Source: Pseudooceanicola sp050897975 (lineage in GTDB: Bacteria > Pseudomonadota > Alphaproteobacteria > Rhodobacterales > Rhodobacteraceae). Taken from it: a stretch of 64,000 nt of DNA. The translations under genes and the position numbers were made by a program. Positions 25,456 to 34,857 of this stretch are shown here, piece by piece. Location of the stretch: NCBI RefSeq assembly GCF_050897975.1, contig NZ_JBPAXY010000006.1, forward strand, positions 186,001-250,000. The letters are read 5' to 3'. The number at the start of each line of letters is the position of its first letter. The stretch's first letter is position 1. Below the pieces are notes generated by a model, which saw nothing but the letters and a program-made list of their open reading frames with translations, did not search any database and was not told the DNA's origin.

Positions 25456-28056
25456 ATGACCGGCCCTTCCCGCGACGCCACCTTGCCGGGGGCCTTGCAG
25501 CCCCGCCCGATGCCCTTCTATCGCACCACCTTCTTTCGGGCGACGGCGATCGTGGCGGTATGCATCCTGCTGGTGGTCGTGACCTCGGAACTGATGGGGA
25601 TGCGGCGGATGAAGGAAAGCATCCGCGACTGGACCGCCATCCGTGCGGTCGAGGCGACCCAGGGCCTGGCCGAGGGGCTGGCAGGGGCGATGAAGTTCGA
25701 CCGCCCCGAGGCCGCGGAACCGGCGCTGGCGGGCTTCATCGACAACCTTGGCGCGGATGTGCTGGGGGCGCTGATCCTGCGCGCCGACGGGGCCGAAATG
25801 ACCCGGCTGGGCGGGGCGGCGTTTGCCGCAGAGGCGGCCAGGGAACTGGGCGCCGCCGTGCTGTCCAGTGGCGCGCCACAGGTCGATCCGACAGCGGGCC
25901 TCTGGGCCTACCCGGCGCTTTACGGCGGGCAGGGGGACCCGGTCGGTGTGCTGGTCACCCAATGGACGCCCGAGCCGCGCATCGCCCAGGCCATGCGCGA
26001 CTGGTTGCCCTCGGCGGCCTTCTCGACCGCTGTCTTCCTGGCGGCACTGCTGTTGGCGGCGGTGCTGTTCTATCGCAACCTGTCGCGCCCCTTGCGCCTG
26101 GTGGCCGACCAGATGAGTCAGGTTGCCCTGGGCGATTACGACGTGGCGGTGCATGGCGGGCGGCGCGGCGACGAGATCGGACGCATCGCCCGGCGCCTGG
26201 AGCGGTTCCGCGACGGTCTGCGCGCGGCGCGGGCCACGCAGAAGGAAAACGCCTTCAAAAGCGCGGGCGTCAGCAATTCCGGCTCGGCGCTGATGTTGCT
26301 GGACACCGACCAGTGCATCGCCTTTGCCAACCCGGCCTGTCACCGGCTGCTGGCCTCTTGCGCCCCCCAGATCCGCGCCGCCTGGCCGGGCTTCGATGCG
26401 ACGAAACTGGCCGAACACCCCGCCGGGCGCCTGCCCGGGCTGGGCACGCCCTTGCAGGACATCCGCAACGGCCAGAAAAGCCTGCCCTGCGATCTGGATC
26501 TGCGCTGGGGCGAGGCGGTGATCTCGGTCTATGTGAACAGTGTCAGCGACGAGAGCGGCGAGCCGATCGGCTATGTCCTGGAACTGAAGGACCTGTCGGC
26601 CGAGAAGCTGAACGAGGCGGTGCTGAACGCCATCGAGACCCATCAGCTGCGGGTTGATTTCGACCGGGCGCAGAAGCTGACCAGCTGCAACACCCGCTTC
26701 CTCGACCTCAGCGGGCTGGCCCTGGCGGATCTGCGCGGCCTTTACGGGCCGGATCTGCTGAAATCCGTCGATGTCTCTGAGGAGGCCCGCACCGCCGCAG
26801 TGGCGCAGCTGCACAAGGGCAAGGCGATCAGCGGCAAGTTCAGGCTGCAAAAGGGCCAGGGCGAGATCTATGTAGAGGGCAGCATCAGCCCGCTGGTGGA
26901 TCGCCATGGCGAGATCGAGCGGATGGTCTTCATCGGCTCCGACATTTCGCGCAGCTATGTCGCCATGCGCGAGGCCGAGCGCGAGCGGCGTGAGACCGCC
27001 GAACAGCAACAGAGGGTGGTGGATGCGCTGAAGGTGGGGCTGCGCAAGCTGGCCGATGGCGATCTGACCTCTTCCATCGCTCAGCCTTTCCGCCCGGAAT
27101 ACGAACAGCTGCGCAGCAATTTCAACCAGGCGGTCGAGGCCCTGCACGAGGCCATGGGCGCGGTGGTGCAGAACGCCAATTCCATCAGCGGCGAGGCGGG
27201 CGAGATCAGCAATGCCGCCGACGACCTGGCCAACCGCACCGAGAAACAGGCCGCTACCCTGGAAGAGACCGCCGCCGCGCTGGATCAGCTGACGGCCTCG
27301 GTGAAATCCGCCGCTGTTGGTGCCGATGAGGCCAGCCAGATTGCCGCCAGCGCCCAGAACAAGGCCGAGACCGGCGGCGCCGTGGCGCGTCAGGCGGTGG
27401 ATGCGATGGATGCGATCAAGACCTCCTCGAAAGAGATCTCGAAGATCACCAGCGTCATCGACGACATCGCCTTCCAGACCAACCTTCTGGCCCTGAACGC
27501 GGGCGTCGAGGCGGCGCGCGCGGGCGACGCGGGGCGCGGTTTTGCCGTGGTGGCCACCGAGGTGCGCGCCCTGGCGCAACGCTCGTCCGAGGCCGCGCGC
27601 GAGATCAACCAGCTGATCACCGCCTCGGGTGGCCATGTGAAATCCGGCGTCGATCTGGTGGATCGCACCGGCGCCGCCCTGGGCGAGATCGTGACCTCGG
27701 TGGTCGATATCTCCAAACGCGTGGCCTCGATCGCCGCCTCGGCGCGGGAACAGGCCACCGGGCTGAACGAGATCAACGCGGCGGTCAACGACCTGGATCA
27801 GGTGACCCAGCAGAACGCCGCCATGTTCGAGGAAACCACCGCTGCCAGCCACGCCCTGACCTCCGAGGCCAACGCCCTGGTCGAGGCCGCCGGGCGCTTC
27901 CGCGTCGACACGCCGCGCGTCGGCGGCCCCCGCAAACGTGCGCGCGGGCGCGACGGGGCCGCCCCTCGGGCGACCCGCCCGGCCCGGGCCGCGACCGGCA
28001 CCGATGGGGCAGGCGAGCCCCCCGCGGACAAGCCGCTGAACTGGGAAGAGTTCTGA
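25456..28056 (+). CDS. Methyl-accepting chemotaxis protein with PAS domains
   Basis: The 866-residue chemoreceptor has a first membrane helix near residues 28-47, a short periplasmic domain (about 50-190), a second helix near 192-212 and a HAMP linker. Then come one or two PAS-like domains (about 270-500), a second HAMP-like segment, and the signalling hairpin with tip motif IDDIAFQTNLLALNAGVEAA near residue 670. The basic tail ends in NWEEF, the pentapeptide that tethers CheR and CheB. It binds CheW/CheA in the cytoplasm. No other che genes are nearby. The small periplasmic domain and the adjacent secreted Cache-like protein suggest an indirect sensing mode. Confidence 0.93.
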   Translation: MTGPSRDATLPGALQPRPMPFYRTTFFRATAIVAVCILLVVVTSELMGMRRMKESIRDWTAIRAVEATQGLAEGLAGAMKFDRPEAAEPALAGFIDNLGADVLGALILRADGAEMTRLGGAAFAAEAARELGAAVLSSGAPQVDPTAGLWAYPALYGGQGDPVGVLVTQWTPEPRIAQAMRDWLPSAAFSTAVFLAALLLAAVLFYRNLSRPLRLVADQMSQVALGDYDVAVHGGRRGDEIGRIARRLERFRDGLRAARATQKENAFKSAGVSNSGSALMLLDTDQCIAFANPACHRLLASCAPQIRAAWPGFDATKLAEHPAGRLPGLGTPLQDIRNGQKSLPCDLDLRWGEAVISVYVNSVSDESGEPIGYVLELKDLSAEKLNEAVLNAIETHQLRVDFDRAQKLTSCNTRFLDLSGLALADLRGLYGPDLLKSVDVSEEARTAAVAQLHKGKAISGKFRLQKGQGEIYVEGSISPLVDRHGEIERMVFIGSDISRSYVAMREAERERRETAEQQQRVVDALKVGLRKLADGDLTSSIAQPFRPEYEQLRSNFNQAVEALHEAMGAVVQNANSISGEAGEISNAADDLANRTEKQAATLEETAAALDQLTASVKSAAVGADEASQIAASAQNKAETGGAVARQAVDAMDAIKTSSKEISKITSVIDDIAFQTNLLALNAGVEAARAGDAGRGFAVVATEVRALAQRSSEAAREINQLITASGGHVKSGVDLVDRTGAALGEIVTSVVDISKRVASIAASAREQATGLNEINAAVNDLDQVTQQNAAMFEETTAASHALTSEANALVEAAGRFRVDTPRVGGPRKRARGRDGAAPRATRPARAATGTDGAGEPPADKPLNWEEF

Positions 28057-28458
28057 TCCGGCCTGGCCTTTGGCGCCGAAGGCTGGCGCAATGGGGGCAC
28101 CGACAGAGCGATCCGCTGAGGGGGGGCAAGCAGCCCCCCATCCTACTGTCCGCGCTGTGGCGGTTGTCCGCTCGGTGCCTGCGCTTAGCCACGACAAGGA
28201 CGAGTGGCCGACAAGGAAGAGTGGGCGGCAAAGCCGAAGGGGTGGCAAAGACGAAGGCGACACTGGGCGCTCTCGCGGTAGAGGCGGGCCAAAGGACCAG
28301 GGCAGGGAAGGGGCCACGCCCCATAATACCAGGGTCCTGCTGCGCCGAACCGCTGGGGGCGCGCGCCACAGAGCCGCTGGCCTCGCGCCAAGCCCCACAA
28401 GGGGCGCGGGCGCGCCCGCGCGGGCCTCGCCTTGTTGGAACATAAACCCTGAAGCGAC
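28057..28458. other. Intergenic region between chemoreceptor and metG
   Basis: About 400 bases between convergent genes carry short reading frames on both strands but none with a credible start, ribosome site or recognisable protein. A patch of degenerate repeats lies at 28192-28261. The region could be decayed sequence or an untranslated RNA; I cannot tell. Confidence 0.5.
28192..28261. repeat. Four degenerate 17-18 bp tandem units
   Basis: Units begin at about 28192, 28209, 28227 and 28244. The first two (CGACAAGGACGAGTGGC and a near copy) are close; the last two share the pattern GGCAAAG(C/A)CGAAGG. The stretch is purine-rich on the plus strand. Confidence 0.45.
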
Positions 28459-28464
28459 ATGAAA

Positions 28465-28488
28465 AAGGGGCCGCCGAGGCCGCCCCTT
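28465..28488 (-). terminator. Intrinsic terminator after metG
   Basis: On the minus strand a stem AAGGGGC/GCCCCTT with paired inner bases is followed directly by a T-run, 24 bases past the metG stop. Confidence 0.75.
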
Positions 28489-28511
28489 CGTCCTGCTCTC
28501 TCAGCCCGGGA

Positions 28512-30224
28512 TCAGGCGCGAATGCCGCTGAACCGGGCCTGCCAATCCTCGCGCTCTTCATCGCTGATCTTGCGGAAGAGGTTCTCGGGCACGGTGAAGG
28601 CGGCCCCCGGCGCCAGGGCGCTCAGCGCCGCGGGCAGATCCTCGGGCCAGTCGAGGCTGTCGAGCTTCAGCGCCTCTTTCAGCACCTCCGAGGTATCGGG
28701 GATGAAGGGGGCAGACAGCACCGCGTAAAGGCGGATCAGGTTCAGCGACAGGCGCACGATGGCAGCGGCCTGCGCCGGGTCTTCCTTGAAGACCGCCCAG
28801 GGCGCGGCGGATTGCAGGTATTCGTTGCCCGCGGCCCAGATGGCGCGCAGCTCGCCCGCCGCCTTGCGCACCTCGATGGCGTCCATGTGGCCCTGATAGG
28901 CCGCCAGCCGCGTGGTCAGCTCGGCGATCAGCGCCTCTTCCGCCGCGCCATAGGCGCCGCCCTCGGGCACCACCTCGCCGAACTTCGAGCGGCAGAACTT
29001 GGTCACCCGGCTGACGAAATTGCCCAGCACATCGGCAAGGTCCTTGTTCACCGAGGCCTGGAAATTCTCCCAGGTGAACTCCGCGTCCGAGCTTTCGGGG
29101 GCGTGGCTCAGCAGCCACCAGCGCCAGTAATCCGAAGGCAGCACCTCCAGCGCCTGATCCATGAAGACCCCGCGCCCGCGCGAGGTCGAGAACTGGCCGC
29201 CCTCATAGTTCAGATAGTTGAAGGACTTGATGTAATCGACCAGCTTCCAGGGCTCGCCCGAGCCCAGGATGGTGGCCGGGAAGCTGAGAGTGTGGAAGGG
29301 CACGTTATCCTTGCCCATGAACTGGGTATAGGTCACGTCCCGGGCGCCCGCATCGGTGCGCCACCAGCGGGCCCAGTCGTCCCCCTTGCCCGCATCGACC
29401 CATTCCTGGGCGCAGGCGATATATTCGATCGGCGCGTCGAACCAGACGTAGAAGACCTTGCCTTCCATGCCCGGCCAGTCTGCGTCGCCCTTCTTCACCG
29501 GCACGCCCCAATCCAGGTCGCGGGTGATGCCCCGGTCCTGCAAGCCGTCGCCGTCGTTCAGCCATTTCTTGGCAATCGAGGTGGTCAGCACGGGCCAGCC
29601 TTCGCGGGTGTCGATCCACTTTTCCAGCTCGTCCTTCATGGTCGACTGGCGCAGGTAAAGGTGCTTGGTCTCGCGCATCTCCAGGTCGGTGGCGCCCGAG
29701 ATGGTGGAATGCGGATTGATCAGGTCGACCGGGTCCAGCTGCTTGGTGCAGTTGTCGCACTGATCGCCACGGGCACTTTCGAAACCGCAGTTCGGGCAGG
29801 TGCCCTCGATATAGCGGTCGGGCAGGTAGCGGCCATCGGTGGGGCTGTACATCTGCGTTTCCGACACTTCGCGGATCAGCCCGCGCTCGGCCAGGACACC
29901 GGCGAAATGCTGGGTCAGCTTCTGGTTCTGCACCGAAGACGAGCGGCCGAAATGGTCAAAGCTGAGGCGGAAGCCCTCGGCGATCCTGGCCTGCACTGCA
30001 TGCATCTCGGCGCAGTATTCTGCCACCGGCTGGCCCGCCTTGGCGGCGGCCAGTTCGGCCGGGGTGCCGTGTTCGTCGGTGGCGCAGAGGAACAGAACCT
30101 CATGGCCGCGCCCGCGCTGGTAGCGGGCGAAAAGGTCGGCGGGCAGCTGGCTGCCCACGAGGTTCCCCAGATGCTTGATCCCGTTGATATAGGGAATGGC
30201 CGAGGTGATGAGATGCCGCGCCAT
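28512..30224 (-). CDS. metG: Methionyl-tRNA synthetase
   Basis: The 570-residue class I synthetase charges tRNA-Met. The HIGH motif is HLGN in PYINGIKHLGNLVGS near residue 20. A zinc knuckle CPNC...CDNC lies near residues 130-150. The KMSKS loop appears as FSTSRG near residue 340, a known variant of this MetG subgroup. The C-terminal dimerisation domain of longer MetG forms is absent. The start was set at MARHLITSAIPY with AGGAGG upstream; the longer frame has no support. Strong terminators lie on both sides. Confidence 0.96.
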   Translation of the reverse strand: MARHLITSAIPYINGIKHLGNLVGSQLPADLFARYQRGRGHEVLFLCATDEHGTPAELAAAKAGQPVAEYCAEMHAVQARIAEGFRLSFDHFGRSSSVQNQKLTQHFAGVLAERGLIREVSETQMYSPTDGRYLPDRYIEGTCPNCGFESARGDQCDNCTKQLDPVDLINPHSTISGATDLEMRETKHLYLRQSTMKDELEKWIDTREGWPVLTTSIAKKWLNDGDGLQDRGITRDLDWGVPVKKGDADWPGMEGKVFYVWFDAPIEYIACAQEWVDAGKGDDWARWWRTDAGARDVTYTQFMGKDNVPFHTLSFPATILGSGEPWKLVDYIKSFNYLNYEGGQFSTSRGRGVFMDQALEVLPSDYWRWWLLSHAPESSDAEFTWENFQASVNKDLADVLGNFVSRVTKFCRSKFGEVVPEGGAYGAAEEALIAELTTRLAAYQGHMDAIEVRKAAGELRAIWAAGNEYLQSAAPWAVFKEDPAQAAAIVRLSLNLIRLYAVLSAPFIPDTSEVLKEALKLDSLDWPEDLPAALSALAPGAAFTVPENLFRKISDEEREDWQARFSGIRA

Positions 30225-30291
30225 GGACGCCTCCTTGCGTAACTGGTCCCGTTCAGGTCTGACCAGCCTCATAGCCCGCGCGGCCCCGAAT

Positions 30292-30322
30292 AAAAAGAGC
30301 CGCCGAGGGTCCGGCGGCTCTT
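30292..30322 (-). terminator. Intrinsic terminator after SDR gene
   Basis: Perfect 11-bp stem AAGAGCCGCCG/CGGCGGCTCTT with a six-base loop; on the minus strand it runs into TTTTTAT. It separates the SDR transcript from metG. Confidence 0.85.
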
Positions 30323-30349
30323 CTCTTTGCGTGAAATATCCCGGGCGGA
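30321..30349 (-). repeat. Interspersed GGGATATTT element, copy by metG
   Basis: On the minus strand CCCGGGATATTT is followed by CACGCAAAGAGAAG. The core matches the elements at 4050-4087 and 11432-11470. Here it leads straight into the SDR terminator stem. Confidence 0.5.
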
Positions 30350-30391
30350 GGCCACAGGCCGGGGGCAGAGCCCCCCCGCCCAGACGCCGGG

Positions 30392-31147
30392 TCATTGTGC
30401 GGTATAGCCGCCGTCGACCAGGTGGTAGGAACCGGTGACGAAGCTGGCCTGCTCGGACAGCAGGTAAAGCACCAGCGAGGCGACCTCTTCCGGGCGGCCC
30501 AGACGGCCCACCGGGTGCATCCCGGCCAGCATCTCCATCGTGGCCTCGTCCAGGTTGTTGTCCAGCAGCGGCGTCTTGATATAGCCCGGCCCGACCGCGT
30601 TGACGCGCACGCCGTCCTGGGCGTGGGCGATGGCGGCGGCCTTGGTCATGCCGACCACCCCGTGTTTGGCCGCCACATAGGCGGGCGACAGCGGCGTGCC
30701 GACCGAGCCCAGGATCGAGGCCATGTTGACGATCGACCCGCCGCCTGCGGCAATGATCGCCGGGATCGCATAGCGCATCCCGTAGAAGACGCCGTTCAGG
30801 TTGATGCCGATCACCTGCTCCCAGCCGTCGATCGGATAGTCACCCGTGGGCGCCTGCGGCCCGCCGATACCGGCGTTGTTGACGATCCCGTACAGGCTGC
30901 CGGTCTTTTCGACGGCGAAATCGACCATCGCCTTGACCTGCTCTGCATCGGCCACGTCCAGGGCAAAGGCCAGGGCCTTGCCGCCCGCGGCGGTGATCTT
31001 GTCGGCCAGCGCTTGGGCCGGGGCCTCGTGCAGGTCGGCCACAACCACGGTGGCGCCCGAGGCGGCCAGCTCTTCACAGACCGAGGCGCCGATACCCGAG
31101 GCGCCGCCGGTGACGATCACGGTCTTGTCGTTGAAGGTCAGGTCCAT
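30392..31147 (-). CDS. SDR-family NAD(P)-dependent oxidoreductase
   Basis: The 251-residue protein is a classical short-chain dehydrogenase: TGGASGIG cofactor loop near residue 13, NNAG near 90, catalytic Ser in NMASILGSVG, and the YVAAK Tyr/Lys pair near 155-159. The C terminus SYHLVDGGYTAQ is typical. It oxidises or reduces an alcohol/ketone in the cytoplasm; 3-oxoacyl-ACP reductase or sugar-alcohol dehydrogenase are both possible. The start has GGGAG eight bases upstream. It is followed by a strong terminator. Confidence 0.92.
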   Translation of the reverse strand: MDLTFNDKTVIVTGGASGIGASVCEELAASGATVVVADLHEAPAQALADKITAAGGKALAFALDVADAEQVKAMVDFAVEKTGSLYGIVNNAGIGGPQAPTGDYPIDGWEQVIGINLNGVFYGMRYAIPAIIAAGGGSIVNMASILGSVGTPLSPAYVAAKHGVVGMTKAAAIAHAQDGVRVNAVGPGYIKTPLLDNNLDEATMEMLAGMHPVGRLGRPEEVASLVLYLLSEQASFVTGSYHLVDGGYTAQ

Positions 31148-31352
31148 CCCAGAACTCCCTTTTTTGAATGGGGCGTGCGAAAGGCACGTATACCCAAGGG
31201 GTAAGCCTGAACTGGCCAGTCTGGAATGATTCAGGTCAAACGCCCGTGTGACGGCGGGAATCCGCTGTCGCTGGCGTATGGACCGGGACCAGGACGGAGG
31301 CACCGGGGCGAAGGGACGCCGGTGCACAGGGGGGGCGGTTTCGGATGGGGGC

Positions 31353-32570
31353 CTAGCGCTCGCGCAGCCCGCGCAGCAGGCGGCCGACGACAAAGGTCGT
31401 GCGCGGGGCGTAGATATAGCTGGTGCGCCGTTCCGGGGCAGGGCGGGCGCGCATCCGCACCAGGCCGAACAGCAGCAGCGCGGCATGGCCAAGGGCCACC
31501 ATGGCGTAGATCGCGGCGGGGCCGAACCCCTCGATCAACTGGGCGGCGATCCAGGGGGCGCCGATGGCGCCGATGGCATAGTAGAACAGCAGCGCCGCCG
31601 ACAGCTCGGCCCGTTCGTCGCTGGCGGCAAAGTCATGGGCATGGGCCAGGGCCACGGAATAGACCGGATAGGTGGCCACGCCGAAGAAGAAGCCGTTGAT
31701 CATCGCCGCCCGCGCCCCGTCGATGGTCAGCGCCGAGGCCAGGCAAGAGGCCATGGCCGCCAGCGAGATCCCGATCAGCACCCGGCGCCGGTCGAACTTA
31801 TCCGCCAGCCAGCCGATCGGATATTGCACCAGCGCGCCGCCCAGGATGAACAGCGCCAGGAACCAGGCGATCTGCGGCGTACTCAGGCCGATTTCCTGGC
31901 CGTAGACCGGGCCGATCATGCGGAAGGTGGCCGCCGACAGGGCCGAGACCACCACCGCGAAGGCCGCCAGGGGCGAACGGCGCCAGGCCAGCAGCGGGCG
32001 CAGGCGCGGCGCCTGGGTCAGGGCGGGCTGCGGTGCGGTGCTCAGCGCCAGGGGCAGCAGGGCGGCGCAGCACAGGATGGCCAGCAGGTTGTAAGAGACG
32101 TAGGCGGCGGGCGACAGGATCCCGATCATCAGCTGCGCTACCAGCGAGGCAGACATGTCGGCGATCCGGTAAAGGCTGGTGATCCTGCCCCGGTCGGCGT
32201 TTTCCAGCCGGGCCATCAGCCAGCCCTCGATCACCGTATAGCAGCCCGCGACGCAGATTCCGCTGGCCACCCGCATCCCGGCCCAGGCCCAGGGGTCGAC
32301 GACCATCATGTGCCCCATGAACCCGATAGCCCCCAGGGCGGTGAAGGCGGCAAAGCTGCGCGCGTGGCCGACCCGGCCCAACAGGCGCGGCGCCCCCCAG
32401 CATCCGACGAAAAAGCCCAGGAAATGGGCAGAACCCAGCAGGCCGATCTGCCCCCGGGTAAAGCCCAGCTCGATCCCCGACAGGGCGTCCAGCGGGCCGA
32501 CGCCGCCGGCGGAAAGCTGTAGCAGGATGACGGAGAGGAAGAGGGCAGAGAGGCCGATAACGAGTCGCAT
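31353..32570 (-). CDS. MFS transporter (YcaD-like)
   Basis: The 405-residue protein has about 12 predicted membrane helices in two halves, with the MFS loop WLADKFDRRRVLIG between helices 8 and 9 and an IEGWLMARLENADRGR segment typical of YcaD-type transporters. The C-terminal tail is arginine-rich. The substrate is not predictable. It is divergent from an aldo/keto reductase with 186 bases between. Confidence 0.85.
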   Translation of the reverse strand: MRLVIGLSALFLSVILLQLSAGGVGPLDALSGIELGFTRGQIGLLGSAHFLGFFVGCWGAPRLLGRVGHARSFAAFTALGAIGFMGHMMVVDPWAWAGMRVASGICVAGCYTVIEGWLMARLENADRGRITSLYRIADMSASLVAQLMIGILSPAAYVSYNLLAILCCAALLPLALSTAPQPALTQAPRLRPLLAWRRSPLAAFAVVVSALSAATFRMIGPVYGQEIGLSTPQIAWFLALFILGGALVQYPIGWLADKFDRRRVLIGISLAAMASCLASALTIDGARAAMINGFFFGVATYPVYSVALAHAHDFAASDERAELSAALLFYYAIGAIGAPWIAAQLIEGFGPAAIYAMVALGHAALLLFGLVRMRARPAPERRTSYIYAPRTTFVVGRLLRGLRER

Positions 32571-32756
32571 GGCCCTTCCTGCGCCGGTGCACGCGCCCCG
32601 ACCCGCCCGTTCGCGACATGCGTGCGGCGTATTTGGCCCGGGGGCGCGGCGGCTGGGGGCGGGTCGGAAAAATTGCCGTCACTCCCCTTGCGCCTCGCAG
32701 GAAAATGGTAACCCTCTGCGCCTATTGCATTAGAAACGGCGAAGACGGGACCAGAT

Positions 32757-33803
32757 ATGCGCAGGAACAAGCTTGGCCGCACCGGAATCGAGGTGTCGGA
32801 ATATTGCCTGGGGTCGATGACCTGGGGCAACCAGACCCCCAGCCGAGAGGCGCACAAGCAGATCGACGCGGCGCTGGATCGCGGCATCGACTTCATCGAC
32901 ACCGCCGAGATGTACCCGGTGAATCCCGTCCGGGAAGAGACCATCGGCCGGACCGAGCGGATCATCGGGTTGTGGCTGGAGAAAAGCCGCGGCCATCGCG
33001 GGGACGTGGTGATCGCCACCAAGGCCACCGGCGCGGGCAGCGCCTTTGTGCGTGACGGCGCCGCCCTGACGCCCGAGACGATCACCGAAGCCATCGAAGG
33101 CTCGCTGCGGCGGCTGAAGACCGATTACATCGACCTGTACCAGTTCCACTGGCCCAATCGCGGCTCTTACCACTTCCGCAAATACTGGTCCTACGACCCC
33201 ACGGGGATGGACCGGGCCGAGGTTCTGGACAACATGCAGGCCTGCCTGCAAGCGCTTGAGAAGGAACAGAAACGCGGCACGATCCGCGCCTTCGGCCTGA
33301 GCAACGAAAGCGCCTGGGGCATGGCCCAGTGGCTGCGACTGGCGGAGGAAGGGCACGGCCCGCGCGCCGCGACGATCCAGAACGAATATTCCCTGCTCTG
33401 CCGCTTGTTCGACACCGATCTGGGCGAGCTCTGCATGTTGGAAGATGTCGGGCTGATGGCCTATTCGCCCCTGGGCGCCGGGCTGCTGACGGGCAAATAT
33501 CAGGGCCGCGCCAAGCCCCCGGGCTCGCGTATGGCGCTGAACGGTGATCTGGGCGGGCGGGCGACCAAGCGGGTCTTCCCGGCGGTGGATGATTACCTGG
33601 ACGTGGCCTTCAAGCATGACCTCGACATGGTCTCGATGTGCCTGGCCTGGGCCGCGCAGCGCCCGTTCAATGCTTCGGTGATCTTCGGTGCCACCACGAT
33701 GGAGCAGTTGGAACGGATCCTGGAGGGGCTGGACCTGACCCTGTCGGACGAGGTGCTGGCCGACCTCGACGCGGTGCATCGCGCCCATCCCATGCCCTTC
33801 TGA
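32757..33803 (+). CDS. Aldo/keto reductase (Tas-like)
   Basis: The 348-residue NADPH-dependent enzyme folds as a TIM barrel. The catalytic tetrad is visible: Asp and Tyr in FIDTAEMYPV, Lys in VIATKATG, His in YQFHWPN. The MYPVNP motif and the NQTPSREAH start match the Tas subgroup. It reduces carbonyl compounds in the cytoplasm; the physiological substrate is not known from sequence. Convergent with an XRE regulator gene. Confidence 0.92.
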   Translation: MRRNKLGRTGIEVSEYCLGSMTWGNQTPSREAHKQIDAALDRGIDFIDTAEMYPVNPVREETIGRTERIIGLWLEKSRGHRGDVVIATKATGAGSAFVRDGAALTPETITEAIEGSLRRLKTDYIDLYQFHWPNRGSYHFRKYWSYDPTGMDRAEVLDNMQACLQALEKEQKRGTIRAFGLSNESAWGMAQWLRLAEEGHGPRAATIQNEYSLLCRLFDTDLGELCMLEDVGLMAYSPLGAGLLTGKYQGRAKPPGSRMALNGDLGGRATKRVFPAVDDYLDVAFKHDLDMVSMCLAWAAQRPFNASVIFGATTMEQLERILEGLDLTLSDEVLADLDAVHRAHPMPF

Positions 33804-33901
33804 CCGGGGCGGGGCCACCGCGCCCCGCCGCCTCAGGCAGTGCTTGAGCTTTGCCTTTCAAGTCACTGGGTGGAAAGAGGAATATCTTTCCGTCTGGCGC
33901 C

Positions 33902-34759
33902 TCAAACCCAGTCCTTCAGCTCGCGCAGATAGCCCGGCATATCGCGCGAGGCGACGCAGGCCTCGCGCAGCAGGTGGTCGAAGTGATCGGTGATCGCCTG
34001 CACCCGTTCGCGGTCGCGGAAGGCGATGTAGTTCTGGCCCAGGTACAGCACCGCCTGAAGCGGGCCGAAGATGGTGACCGGCGCCGAGAACAGCCGCCGC
34101 GCGTCAAACAGGTACAGCCGCATCCGGGGATAGAGGCTTTCCAGCAGATCGGCGAAGCGGTCCAACTGGTCGGCGCGGATGTCGGCGGGCAGATCGGCGT
34201 AATAGCCGGTGGCGGTGGCGAAGGCGATCATCTCGTGCCGGGGCAGGGCGATCTCGTAATCCGAACTGGAATTGCGCATCCAGGCCAGCCGGTCGGCCGA
34301 GGCGCCGATGGCCTGCTGGGTGGTGCGCCCCAGATGCGGCGAATATTCCCATTCCAGCAGGGCGGTACTTTTCAGCATGTCGGGCAGGGCGGCGGGCACA
34401 TGGCGGATCTTGTAGCCCGCGGCCTCTTGGTGCCAGGCAAAGATCTGTTCGTCGATCAGCGCCCGGGCCGCCGCCGACAACCGGGTCGAGCTGGCCAGCA
34501 GATCCGCCGCCGTCTCGGGCCGTTCCGACAGGGCCAGCAGCCAGTCGGCCGAAACCCCCAGGGCGGCGGCGCATTCGGCCACCACCTGGGCATTGGGCAG
34601 GCGCGGGCTGTCCCCCGACAGCAGCTGCGAAATGGTCGAGCGGTCGACGCCGACGCGCCGGGCCAGGGCGCTTTGGCTCACGTCGCGGCGGGCCATCGCC
34701 TCTTTCAGGCGCTGGCGGAACTGGTCTGCGCGGGCACGTTTGTCGAGTTTATCCATCAT
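33902..34759 (-). CDS. XRE-family transcriptional regulator with C-terminal sensor region
   Basis: The 285-residue protein has an N-terminal helix-turn-helix of the Cro/CI type (SQSALARRVGVDRSTISQLL, about residues 28-47). A linker is followed by a roughly 170-residue C-terminal domain that I do not recognise (contains LFDARRLFSAPVTIFGP). It is divergent from the DUF2061/desaturase unit with 98 bases between; AT-rich palindromes in that gap (34763-34791) are likely its operators. It may regulate its own gene and the lipid genes. Confidence 0.85.
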   Translation of the reverse strand: MMDKLDKRARADQFRQRLKEAMARRDVSQSALARRVGVDRSTISQLLSGDSPRLPNAQVVAECAAALGVSADWLLALSERPETAADLLASSTRLSAAARALIDEQIFAWHQEAAGYKIRHVPAALPDMLKSTALLEWEYSPHLGRTTQQAIGASADRLAWMRNSSSDYEIALPRHEMIAFATATGYYADLPADIRADQLDRFADLLESLYPRMRLYLFDARRLFSAPVTIFGPLQAVLYLGQNYIAFRDRERVQAITDHFDHLLREACVASRDMPGYLRELKDWV

Positions 34760-34762
34760 CCT

Positions 34763-34791
34763 GTGAATTAAATCACATATTGGGAAATATG
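34763..34791. promoter_or_regulatory. AT-rich palindromes, candidate XRE operators
   Basis: GTGAATTAAATCAC (outer four pairs symmetric) abuts CATATT-GGGA-AATATG, a perfect 6-bp inverted repeat. Such AT-rich sequence is rare in this window and lies directly before the regulator start. Confidence 0.55.
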
Positions 34792-34857
34792 TTAACAGGA
34801 TACGGAATTCCGCACCGGTTTGGCTGCCCCTACCTTCGTCTAGAAAGCGAGGGGCAG

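Noticed and set aside
24922..28443. A 1173-codon minus-strand frame opposite the chemoreceptor
   Set aside because: Shadow frame; the plus-strand receptor has every expected domain.
29100..29220. metG pseudogene because the KMSKS motif is absent
   Set aside because: The site reads FSTSRG, a known variant of this MetG group; the frame is intact and other motifs are present.
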